From Prorocentrum cordatum (taxonomy: Eukaryota > Sar > Dinophyceae > Prorocentrales > Prorocentraceae), in NCBI GenBank assembly GCA_963575745.1, contig CAUYUJ010015838.1, positions 477,501 through 537,500 of the forward strand: DNA of 60,000 nucleotides. The letters run 5' to 3'. Shown one piece after another: positions 36,001-48,303 of the stretch (position 1 is the stretch's first letter; each line of letters starts with the position of its first letter). The position numbers were made by a program, and so were the translations under genes. The notes under the pieces are model-generated. The model worked only from the letters and a program-made list of their open reading frames with translations. It was not told the origin of the DNA and searched no databases.

Positions 36001-39000
36001 AAGTTGCGGGTGGGTGGGTGGGATGTTTGCAAGAGCAGCGGAGTGGACAACTCACGGCACACAGACATGAATTCTCCTTCCTCCAAGTCGAATACATAGA
36101 TTACGACCTCCCCGGATAAGCAGTTCTCCATGTCGTATCGCAATAAATTTGTGATTCGGCCCCATCGTCCATCCTACATATGAACTCACATCATCCCAAG
36201 GGGGCCGGTGTCGGCCCCTTCCGCCACCCTTTTGCAAACATACTATGCGCGCGCACTCGTTTTATCAACATGATCGACCCACGGACCCAGAAAGGAATAT
36301 AGAACTGTAACACATGGCACATTTTCGAAGACACCTGATTGGGTGACGGGCAAATGCAATGCTGAGTGTATCGATCTTGATGTACCCTGCCGAGGGCTGT
36401 GCTGTGCTGCACCGTGCTGAATTGCGATGTGCCATGGCGCGATTGTGCTCTATAGCGTCGTGGATCGAGTCCTCCTTTGCATCCGAGTCCTGACCGAACT
36501 GATCTGGATCTTAAGCTCGAGCTGCCTGAACACATAGTAGCTGCCCCTGAGCTAATGGACAGGGGAACATGCCAGGAGGACGCGCCGCGAAACGTTCCAA
36601 GGGATGCGCCAGGCGACGTGCCAAGGGACGTGCCATGGGGTCGCACCGCGGGACGTGCCAAGGGGACGTGCTACGGAACGTGCCAATGGATGTGCCACGG
36701 GATGTGCCAGGGGACGCGCCACGCGACGTGCCAGGGGGACTCGCCAAGGGACGCCCCACGGAACGTGCCAAGGAACGTGCCAAGTTGCAATCGTGAGTGT
36801 ATCGATCTTGATGTACCGTGCCGAAGTCTGTGCTGTGCTGCACCGTGCTGAATTGCGATGTGCCATGCCGCGATTGTGCTCTATAGCGTCGTGGATCGAG
36901 TCCTCCTTTGCATCCGAGTCCTGACCGAACTGATCTGGATCTTAAGCTCGAGCTATCTGAACACATAGTAGCGGCCCCAGAGCTAATTGACAGGGGGACA
37001 TGCCAGGAGGACACGCCGCGAAACGTCCCAAGGGATGCGCCAGGCGACGTGCCAAGGGACGTGCCATGGGGACGCACCGCGGGACGTGCCAAGGGGACGC
37101 GCTACGGAACGTGCTGGGGACAAGCGTTTCGCTCGAGACATCCTGTCAAAATCCAAGGACATCCTGGCAAAATAAACGAATTAGTCGAGACATCCTCGAA
37201 ATTCCTGCGCGCGGGACGCGGCACGCGCGAGACATCCTCGGAATTCATGCCAAGCATTTTGCCTTAGACATCCTTTGAGTTCTGGCCCCCCACGAGGCCC
37301 CCGCTCGAGACATCCTCCAATGTTGCAAAACCATCGTTTCGCTCGAGACATCCTCCACAAATTATGAAAAGCAAACGTTTCGCTTGAGACATCCTTTCAA
37401 CATCCTATGATATCCTAGCAAAACAAGCGAATTAGTAGAGACATCCTCAAAATTGCTGTGCGCGGGACGCGGCACGCGCGAGACATCTTTGGAATTCCTG
37501 AGAGCGGGACGTGAAAACAAACATTTCGCCTGAGACATCCTCTGAATTCGGGTCCCCCACGAGGCCCCCGCTCGAGACATCCTCCAATTTTGCAAAACCA
37601 GCGTTTCGCTCGAGACATCCTCAACAACATGATGGACCCACGAACCCGGAAAGGGATATAGACATGTGCAACATGGTCACGTTTTCACGATACCCAACTG
37701 GGCGAGACCTCACGAAACATCCCACGAGACACCCCGCGAAACATCCCACGAGACACCTCACGAAACATTCCACGAGACACCTCACGAAACACTCCACGAG
37801 ACACCCCGTGAAACATTCCACGAGACACCCCACGAACAGGCAACCACTCAACCAGACACCCCACGAAACATTCCACGGGGGTGCGACTGGGTGTTGTCGT
37901 GCTGTGGTGTGGTTGTGCTGGGGTGTGGTCGTGCTGGGGAGTGATCGTGCTGGGGTGTGGTCGTGCTGTAGGGTTGTCGTGCTGGGGGGTGGTCGTGCTT
38001 GGGGGGGTGGTCGTGCTGGGGGGTGGTCGTGCTGGGGCGTGGTCGTGCTGGGGCGTGGTCGTGCTGGGGCGTGGTCGTGCTGGGGTGTGGTCGTGCTGTG
38101 GTGAGGTCGTGCTGGGGTGTGGTCGTGCTGGGGTGTGGTCTTGCTGGGGTGGGGTCGTGCTGGGGTGGGGTCGTGCTAGGGTGTGGTCGTGCTGGGGTGT
38201 GGTCGTGCTGGGGTGGGGTCGTGCTGTGGTGGGGTCGTGCTGGGGTGTGGTCGTGCTGGGGTGTGGTCGTGCTGGGGTGTGGTCGTGCTAGGGTGGGGTC
38301 GTGCATTTCGCTCGAGACATCCTGCCAAAATTCAAGGAAATCTTAGAAACAACAAGCGAATTAGTCGAGACATCCTCGGAATTCCTGCGCGCGGGACGCG
38401 GCACGCGCGAGACATCCTCGGAATTCCCGCGCGCGGGGCGCTTTTCCGCGTCGCGGTCGGCTCTGCAAAACCAGCGTTTCGCTCGAGACATCCTCAACAT
38501 TTGCTGAAAACAAACGTTTCGCTCGAGACACCTCCAATTTTGCAAAACCAGCGTTTCGCTCGAGACGTCCTCAACACATTGTGAAAAACAAACATTTCGC
38601 TGGAGATATCCTCAAATTTTAATCCGCCGGCGCACCTCGGCCTTGATATTCATCAAGGAAAAAATCCGCCGGCGCGCCTCAGTTGAGGCACCGGGGACAG
38701 GCTTACCAAACTAAAAAAAATAACTGGGCCTACGCCCTTTCCGGGAAACTATGTGTATATATATATATATATACACGCACATACGTAAAAGCACATGGAT
38801 TCGTGCACCTGGAGAGGGCAAATCTGCAGGCACATACGTGAAAACATACGAGTTCGTGCACCTGGAGAAGGCAAATCTCTGGGGCGCCCAGATCCTTCAA
38901 ATTCTACCAAACAAGCGACTCGCTCGAGACATCCTCGGTAACTCTGCGGAGCAAGCGTTTCGCTCGAGACATCCTCAACACACGAAAGAGTGGCCCGCAC

Positions 39001-42000
39001 CGTGTGATTTATCGATCGGGATTTCAAAAACAAGCGCTTCGCCTGAGACATCCTCAAATTTTAATCCGCCGGCCCACCTCGACCTCGATATTTATCAAGG
39101 AAAGAATCCGCCGGCCCACCGCAGTTGAGGCACTGGAGACAAGTTTACCAACTAAAAGCGAACCCTGGGCCGGCGCCCTTTCCTCGTGGAGAAAACACAT
39201 CGTTTCGCAACATCAGATTTCAGAGAAACCTGCTCTCGCGCTCTTGCAAATTTCTTCTGGAAGCCACCGGATTTTTCAACAGTGCCATTGAATTGTACCA
39301 AAAGGGCCTCTCGCGCCGGATGCCGCATTCATTCGGATACCCTTGCGCGCGTGCTGGGGGGCACCATCCGTGTCACATAGAACCATGCGGCTACTCTTGC
39401 GCGTCGGTCGCGCGCGCATGTCGAACTCCTTATAAAAGCTTCATCACCGACGCAAAGACGCCGTCATCCTCGTCGGTGTGATCAGCATCGGCGCCGTCAT
39501 TGGCCTTGCCGTCGTCATCGCCTCCTTCGTCACCATAGCTTCTCTCGTAACCGTGCCCACCGATGTCAGCGTCGCCATGATACCGCGCCCACCCAAGTCA
39601 CCGACTCGCAATGAAATGCTCGCTGGAATGTGCCCAGCGGTCAGTTCCACCGCGGCCGCGCCAAACTAGCTGGCCGCTGCGCGCGCCGGCATGCGCGGGC
39701 TGGCGCGGCCGCACAGATGCACCAGCCAAAGCCAAGCACTCATCGCAATCGCCGCCGCATGGGTTTCACAAGCCAAGTTACGGGTCGGTGGGTGGGATGT
39801 TTTCGAGAGCGCGGGATGCGGTCAAGCCGGGTGCAGGGTAGTCAATTACACTGCATACATTGCGCCACATAGATCGCACAGAATAGACTGTATGTTGCAA
39901 CACGTAGATTGCATCACGTGACACAGATTCTACGTTCTACAAAGAAAATAAGTTGTACCAACCTCCCCCCCTGGGTTTAAAGACCCCACGGGAACCGATG
40001 CAAAACACATCGGCTTCTGACCCAATGTCCATCCTACCTCTGGGTTCATATTACACCTGAGAAAATCCAATCAGTGGATGAGTTACAAATTCGTACTATG
40101 GATCTTGGGATCGATTGTGAAATAGATGATGAGACCGACAGGTGAATCGATAGTGAGGACGATTGTAAGGTCGATCGTGAGACCGAGTGAAATCGATTTA
40201 ATGAAATCAATCGTGAAATCGATCGCGAGATCGCTCATGCGATCTCTAGTGAGATCGCTTGTGAGATCGAAAATGAAATCGATTGTGAGATCGATGGTGA
40301 GATCGATAGAAAAGTGGGTCATCAAATCGATGGTGAGACCGATCGATAAGAAGATCGACCAAGAACCCGGGAACCTGGGAATCTCGTCGCCCTTCGAAAT
40401 ATCGGCCCGGAACCCGGAACCGGGAACCCGGGAACCCGGAACCAGCAACCCGGAAACCCAACGTGCGACCAGAATCGGCGGGACCATTTCGCCAAATCCT
40501 TCAACTTCCGCGAGGACCCCTTCAGTGCAAGCACTGATTGGGGAATTATCCCAGCCAAACCGGTATCGGCCTCCCCCGCCTTCCTCTGCAAAAAATACTG
40601 TGCGCGCGCACTCGTTTATCAAAAATCAGAAGTTTTCAAACATCCCTTGCAAAAAAACGGGACGAAGTGCGCACGCGCGCGTCGTCGCGCGTGCATGCCG
40701 AACTCCTTCTAAAAACACTCGGTTCCTGAAAGATCTTAAAATCGAGTTCCCAAAAACATGAAAAAACACAGGGTGTCGCAACACTGATGCTCTAAAACAT
40801 GATGGACCCACGAACCCGGAAAGGGATATAGAACCGCATGCATGGAAACGTTTTCACGACACCGTATTGGGCGACGGGCACTTCTACGAGACACCCCGCG
40901 AAACATTCCACGAGACACAGGCGACCGTTTTCAACGTTTTCCGAAACCTGGAAACATTCCACGAGACACCCCGCGAAACAGTCCACGAGACATCCCACGA
41001 AACATTCCACGACGACATAACCAAGGCGGTGTGGTCGTGCTGGGGAGTGGTCGTGCTGGGGGGTGGTCGTGCTGGGGTGTGGTCGTGCTGGGGGGTGGTC
41101 GTGCTGGGGGGGTAGTCGTGCTGGGGGGTGGTCGTGCTGGGACGTGGTCGTGCTGGGGCGTGGTCGTGCTGGGGCGTGGTTGTGCTGGGGTGTGGTCGTG
41201 CTGTGGTGAGGTCGTGCTGGGGTGTGGTCGTGCTGGGTGATGGTCTTGCTGAGTGGCCCGCACCCTGTGATTTATCGATCGGGATTTCAAAAACAAGCGT
41301 TTCGCCTGAGACTTCCTCAAATTTTAATCCGCCGGCCCACCTGGACCACGATATTTATCAGGGAAAGAATCCGCCGGCCCACCTCAGTTGAGGCATCGGG
41401 GACAGGTTTACCAACTAAAAGATAACCCTGGGCCGGCGCCCATGCCGGGAAAAACTTACGCGCGCGCTCTTGCGAAATCTTCAGAAAAAAAACCATCGTT
41501 TTGTCAAGATCTTCGAAACATGCTACGAAACGGGCTTCGCGCGCGCACGCCGAAATCGTTCGAACGCCCTTGCGCGCGTGCCGTCGCGAGAATCCTCTGC
41601 AAAACATGACGGACCCAGGAACCCAGAAAGGGATATAGAACCGCATGCATGGAAACGTTTTCACGACACCGTATTGGGCGACGGGCACTTCCACGAGACA
41701 CCCCGCAAAACATTCCACGAGACACAGGCGACCGTTTTCAACGTTTTCCTGGAAACATTCCACGAGACACCCCGCGAAACAGTCCACGAGACATCCCACG
41801 AAACATTCCACGACGACAGGCAACCACTCAACCAAGGCGGTGTAGTCGTGCTGGGGGGTGGTCGTGCTGGGGTGTGGTCGTGCTGGGGGGTGGTCGTGCT
41901 GGGGGGTGGTCGTGCTGGGGGGGTAGTCGTGCTGGGGGGTGGTCGTGCTGGGGCGTGGTCGTGCTGGGGCGTGGTCGTGCTGGGGCGTGGTCGTGCTGGG

Positions 42001-45000
42001 GTGTGGTCGTGCTGTGGTGAGGTCGTGCTGGGGTGTGGTCGTGCTGGGTGATGGTCTTGCTGGGGTGGGGTCGTGCTGGGGTGGGGTAATGCTGGGGTGT
42101 GGTCGCGCTGCGGGTTTGGTCGTGCTGGGGTGGGGTCGTGCTGGGGTGTGGTCGTGCTGGGGTGTGGTCGTGCTGGGGTGTGGTCATGGAAACGCATATA
42201 GAACCGCATGCATGGAAACGTTTTCACGACACCGTATTGGGCGACGGGCACTTGCAATGCTGAAGGTGTAGATGGCGATGTGCTGTGCCAGGGGCTGTGC
42301 TGTACCGTGCTGTGCTGACTTGGAATTTGCCATGCTGCGCTGAACTGTGCTGTGCTCAATTGCGTTGTGGATCAACTCGCCCGTGGCCTCCGAATCCTGA
42401 ACACACGGATTCGCGCCCCTGGAGAAATCAAATCTATACGCACAAACGTAAAAGCACATGGATTCGTGCACCTGGAGAGGGCACAACTACAGGCACATAC
42501 GTAAAAACATACGGGCTCGTGCACCTGGAGAAGGCAAATCTCTGGGGCGCCCAGATCCCTCAAGTTCTACAAAACAAGCGACTCGCTCGAGACATCCTCG
42601 GTAACTCTGCGGAGAGACACATACGTAAAAACACACGGGTTCGTACACCTGGAGAAGGCAAATCTCTGGGGCGCCCAGATCCCTCAAGTTCTACAAAACA
42701 AGCGATTCGCTCGAGACATCCTCGGTAACTCTGCGGAGCAAGCGTTTCGCTCGAGACATCCTCAACACACGAAAGAGTAATCCGCCGGCCCACCTCGACC
42801 TCGATATTTATCAAAGAAAGAATCCGCCGGCCCACCTCAGTTGAGGCACTGGGGACAGGTTTACCTACTAAAAGAGAACCCTGGGCCGGCACCCTTTCCG
42901 GGAAAAATGGGACGAAGTGCACGCGCGCGCGCGCCGTCGCGCGCGCCTGCCGAAATCCTTCAAAATCGAGTGTCCAAAAAACATATAACACAAGGTTTCG
43001 CAACACGGAATTTCAACAAAAACGTGCGCACGCGCTCTTGCATCGACGTCGTCGTCGTCGTCGCCATCCCTCCTCCATCGTCGTCGTCGTCGCCGTCGTC
43101 GTCCTCTGTCTTTCCTTGTCGTCGTCGTCGTCGTCGTCCTCTTAGGCGTCGCCGTCGTTTCCGTCGTCGTTGTCGCCATGGTCGTCCTTCCTCCTCCCTC
43201 GTCGTCGTCGTCGTCCGTCGTCGGCGTCTCGTCTTCGTCCCTCCTATTTCGTCGCCGTCGTCGTCGTCGTGGTCTTCCCTCCTCCCTCGTCGTTGTCGTC
43301 GTCGTCCGTCGCCGTCCTCCCTTCTTCGTCGTTCGCGTCGTCGCCGTCCTCCCTCCTCCCTCGTCGTTGTCGTCGTTGTCGCCGTCGTCGTCCCTCCTCC
43401 TCCCTCGCCGTCGTCTCCGTTGGCGATGTCGTCGTCGTCGTCGTCGTCGTCGTCACCGTCTTCGTCGTCGCCGTCGGCGTCGTCGTCGTCCCTCCTCCCT
43501 CGTCGTTGCCGTCGTCGGCGTCGCCGTCCTCCCTCCTTCTTCGTCGTTCGCGTCGTCGCCGTCCTCCCTCCTCCCTCGTCGTTGTCGTCGTTGTCGCCGT
43601 CGTCGTCCTCCCTCCTCCCTCGCCGTCGTCGTCGTCTTCCTTGGCGATGTCGTCGTCGTCATCGTCGTCGTCGTCGTCGGCGTCGTCGTCGTCGGTGTCG
43701 GCGTCGTCGTCGTCGGCGTCGGCGTCGTCGTCGTCATTGTCATTGTCGTCGTCGTCGGCGTCGGCGTCGTCGTCGTCGGTGTCGTCGTCGTCGTTGTCGT
43801 CGTCGTCGAAGTCGTTCGAGACGCCGTCGGTGTCGTCTTAATCGTTGTCGGCGGCGTCGTAGTCGTCGTTGTCGCTGCCGTCGTCAGCGTCGGTGTCGTT
43901 GCCAAGTGCCATGTGGTACCTACCGTCACGGTCTTAAGAGGTCTTGCGACCAAGTTGCCGGTGGGAAGGTGGGATGTTTGCACGAGCAGTGGAGAGGACA
44001 GCTTCAAGTTGAGGAAGTGATTGTTTGCAACACATAACCTGCACCGGATATATCGTACCACGCAGACTCCAACGCATATATGGCACCACGCACATTGCAG
44101 CACATAGATTCTCCTTTCTAGAAACAGAATAGGATCTACCCCCCCCGGGCGTTATCGGCCCCCATTTCGGATATGTAAATTATTCATGATTCTGACCACA
44201 TGTCCATCCTAAATATGAATTTACACTATTCCAAGGGGGCCGGTATCCCCCCCTGCGGTTCTCTGGTGAGAAACACTATGCGGTGACATATTTTGCTCTA
44301 ATATAGCACTTTTTTGCGAATCCCTTGAAAAAATTGGACGAAGTGCACACGCGCGCGTCGTCGCGCGCGCATGCCGGAATCCTTCAAACACCTTCGGTGC
44401 CGGAAGGATTTCGCAATCGAGTTTCCAAAGAACATACAAAAACACAGGGTTTCGTAACACTGATTTGCTAAAAAAGCTTACGCGCGAGCTCTTGCGAAAT
44501 CTTAAGAAAACCATCGGTTCTTTCAAGATTATCACAAATGCTATTAAACGGGCGTCGCGCGCGCATGTCGAAATCTGTCGAACGCCCTTGCGCGTGTGCC
44601 GTCGCGAGAATCCTCTGCAAAAAACGGGACGAAGTGCACACGCGCGCGTCGTCGCGCGCGTACGGCGAAATCCTTCGAAACCCATCGGTTTCGGAAGGAT
44701 TTCAAAATCGTGTCTCCAAAAAACCTACAAAAAACACCAGGTTTCGCAATACGGATTTTCAACAAAAGCGTACGCGCGCGCTCTTGCGTCGTCGTCGTCG
44801 TCCTCCCTCTTTCCTCGTCATCGTCGTCGTCGCCGTCGTCGTCTTCTGTCTTTCCTCGTCGTCGTCGTCGTCGTCTTGGCGTCGTCGTCGCTTCCGTCGT
44901 CGTTGTCGCCATGGTCGTCTTTCCTCCCTCGTCGTCTTCGTCGGCGTGTCGTCGTTGTCCCTCCTATTTCGTCGCCGTCGTCGTCGTCGTCGTCGTCTTC

Positions 45001-48000
45001 ACTCCTCCCTCGTCGTTATCCTCCTCCCTCGTCGTCGTCGTCGTCGTCCGTCGTCGGCGTCTCGTCGTCGTCCCTCCTATTTCGTCGCCGTCGTCGTCGT
45101 CTTCGTCGTCGTTGTCGTCGTCGTCGTCTTCCCTCCTCCCTCGTCGCTGTCGTCGTCGGCGTCGCCGTCCTTCCTCCTTCTTCGTCGTTCGCGTCGTCGC
45201 CGTCTTCCCTCCTCCATCGTCGTTGTCGTCGTTGTCGCCGTCGTCGTCCTCCCTCCTCCCTCGTCGTCGTCTTCGTTGGCGACGTCGTCGTCGTCTTCGT
45301 CGTCGTCGTCGTCGGCGTCGGCGTCGTCGTCTTCGTCGACGTCGACGTCGGCGGTGTCGTCGTAGTCGGTGTCGGCGGCGCCGTCGTCGTCGTTGTCGCT
45401 GTCGTCGTCGTCGTCGGTGTCGTGGCCAAGTGCCATGTGGTACCCACCGTCACGGTCTTGTCTTAAGAAGTCTTGCGACCAAGTCGCGGGTGGATGGTGG
45501 GATGTTTGCGCGAGCAGTGGAGGTGGTCAGGCGCGGTGCAGGGTAGTCAACTGCACCATCTAGATTGCACCGCATATATCGCATTGCGCAGGTTGAACCA
45601 CAGATATTGCATTGCCTATCTTGCATTGTACAGATTTCATCACCTGACTGCACCACAATGAGTGCACCGCGTAGATCGCATCACATATGTTGCACAACAC
45701 GAATTGCAGCGCATATACTGCACCACACACACTGCACCACTTAGATTCTCCTTTCTAAAAAGAGAGTAGACTCTACCCCCCCCGGACTTAACGCTTCCCC
45801 CAGGGATAATATAACTTCATATATATATATATATTCTGCACACTCGTCCATCCTAAATATGAAATCAGATCATCCCAGCCAAACCCGTATCCCCCCCTGA
45901 GGTTCCCTGGAAAAAAAAACACTATGCTGTGACATTTGTTGTTCTAACATAACACTTGTTCACGAATCCCTTGCAACAAATGGGAAGAAGAGCACACGCG
46001 CGCGTCGTCGCGCGCGCATGCCGAAATCCTTCAAAAACCTTCGGTGCCGGAAAGATTCCGCAATCGAGTTTCCAACATGATCGACCCACGAACCCGGAAA
46101 GGAATATAGAATGTAACGCATGGCAACGTTTTCAAAGACACCTGATTGGGTGACGGGCAAGTGCAATGCTGATTGTATCGATCTTGATGTACCGTGCCGA
46201 GGGCTGTGCTGTGCTGCACCGTGCTGAATTGCGATGTGCCATGCCGCGGTTGTGCTCTATAGCGTCGTGGATCGAGTCTTCCTTTGCATCCGAGTCCTGA
46301 CCGAACTGATCTGGATCTGAAGCCGAGCTGCCTGAACACATAGTAGCTGCCCCAGAGCTAATTGACAGGGGGACATGCCAGGAGGACGCGCCGCGAAACG
46401 TCCCAAGGGACGCGCCAGGCGACGTGCCAAGGGACGTGCCATGGGGTCGCACCGTAGGGCGTGCCAAGGGGACGCGCTACGGGACATCCTCAAAATTCCT
46501 GCGCGCGGGACGCGGCACGCGCGAGACATCCTTGGAATTCCTGCGAGCGGGACACGGAAACAAGCACTTCGCCTGAGACATCCTCTGAATTCTGGCCCCC
46601 CACGAAGCCCCCGCTCGAGACATCCCCAAATTTTGCAAAACCAGCGTTTCGCTCGAGACATCCTCAACAAATTATGAAAAACAAGCGTTTCGCTCGAGAC
46701 ATCCTCCCAAAATCTTAAGAAATCCGGACAAAACAAGCGAATTAGTCGAGAGATCCTCAAAATTCCTGCGCGCGGGACGCGGCACGCGCGAGACATCCTT
46801 GGAAGTCTTGCGAGCGGGACACGGAAACAAGCATTTCGCCTGAGACATCCTCTGAATTCTGCCCCCCCACGAAGCCCCCGCTCGAGACATCCCCAAATTT
46901 TGCAAAACCAGCGTTTCGCTCGAGACATCCTCAATAAATTATATAAAAAACAAACGTTTCGCTCGAGACATCCTCCCAAAAATCTAAGAAATCCGGGCAA
47001 AACAAGCGAATTAGTCGAGACATACTCGAAATTCCTGCGCGCGGGACGCGGCACGCGCGAGACATCCTCGGAATTCCTGCGCGCGGGGCGCTTATCCGCG
47101 TCGCGGTCGGGGCTCCAGACACCGTTATTTGTCGAGGATTCTGCGAAAAAACACTCCGCACTCTTTCTTTTTTACGAAGGAAAGCGGGGGTCTGCGGACC
47201 CCGTTTTTTTATCGAGGATCCGAGATGGGGGGCGCACTTTCCTCGAGCGGGCACGCACGAAACGCATTTTTTCTAACAGAAATCAGCACTGTACCTAGTT
47301 ACTTACGCAGAATAATTTCGCCGGCCCTCGTCAAGTCAAAACCGGGGGTAAACAAACTAAAAGAAAACCCTGGGCCTCAGCCCTTTCCGGGAAAAAAAAC
47401 ATACAAAAACACAGGGTTTCGCAACACTGATTTGCTAGAAAAGCTTCCGCGCGAGCTCTTGTGAAATCTGAAGACAACCATGGGTTTTTCAAGATTTTCA
47501 CAAAATGCTACCAAACGGGCGTCGCGCGCGCGCATGTCGAAATCTGTCGAACGCCCTTGCGCGTGTGCCGTCGCGAGCATCCTCTGCAAAAAACGGGACG
47601 AAGTGCACACGCGCGCGTCGTCGCGCGCGTACGCCGAAATCCTTCAAAACCCATCGGTTTCGGAAGGATTTCAAAATCGTGAGTCCAAAAAACCTACAGA
47701 AACCCAAGGTTTCGCAACACGGATTTTCAACAAAAGCGTGAGCGCGCGCTCTTGCGTCGTCGTCGTCGTCGTCGTCGCCGTCCTCCCTCCTCCCGCGTCG
47801 TCGTCGTCGTCGCCTACGTCGTCCTCTGTCTTTCCTCGTGTTCGTCGTCGTCGTCCTCTTTGGCGTCGTGGTCGTTTCCGTCGTCGGTGTCGCCGTGGTC
47901 GTCCTTCCTCCTCCTCCTCCCTCGTCGTCGTCGTCGTCCGTCGTCGGCGTCTCGTCGTCGTCCCTCCTATTTCGTCGCCGTCGACGTCGTCGTCCTCGTC

Positions 48001-48270
48001 GTTGTCGTCGTCGTCGTCGTCTTCCCGCCTCCCTCGTCGTTGTCGTCGTCAGCGTCGCCGTCCTTCCTCCTTCGTCGTCGTTCGCGTCGTCGCCGTCCTC
48101 CCTCCTCCCTCGTCGTTGTCGTCGTTGTCGTCGTTGTCGCCGTCGTTGTCCTCCCTCCTCCCTCGTGGTCGTCTTCGTTGGCGACGTCGTCGTCGTCTTC
48201 GTCGTCGTCGTTGGCGTCGGCGTCGTCGTGTTCTTCGTCGTCGTCGACGTCGGCGTCGTCGTCGTCGCCG

Positions 48271-48303
<33 letters not shown>

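Noticed and set aside
35554-39669. A real small protein in the G module (frame ending with APN and stop in three copies)
   Set aside because: The frame is open in three copies, but the opposite strand is equally open and conserved, and the fourth copy shifts frame. Repeat similarity alone explains it.
2659-47391. Helitron identity of the composite elements, because of the 3' hairpin
   Set aside because: The ends lack the 5' TC and 3' CTRR hallmarks and the hairpin is followed by TTTCCGGG. The class is left open.
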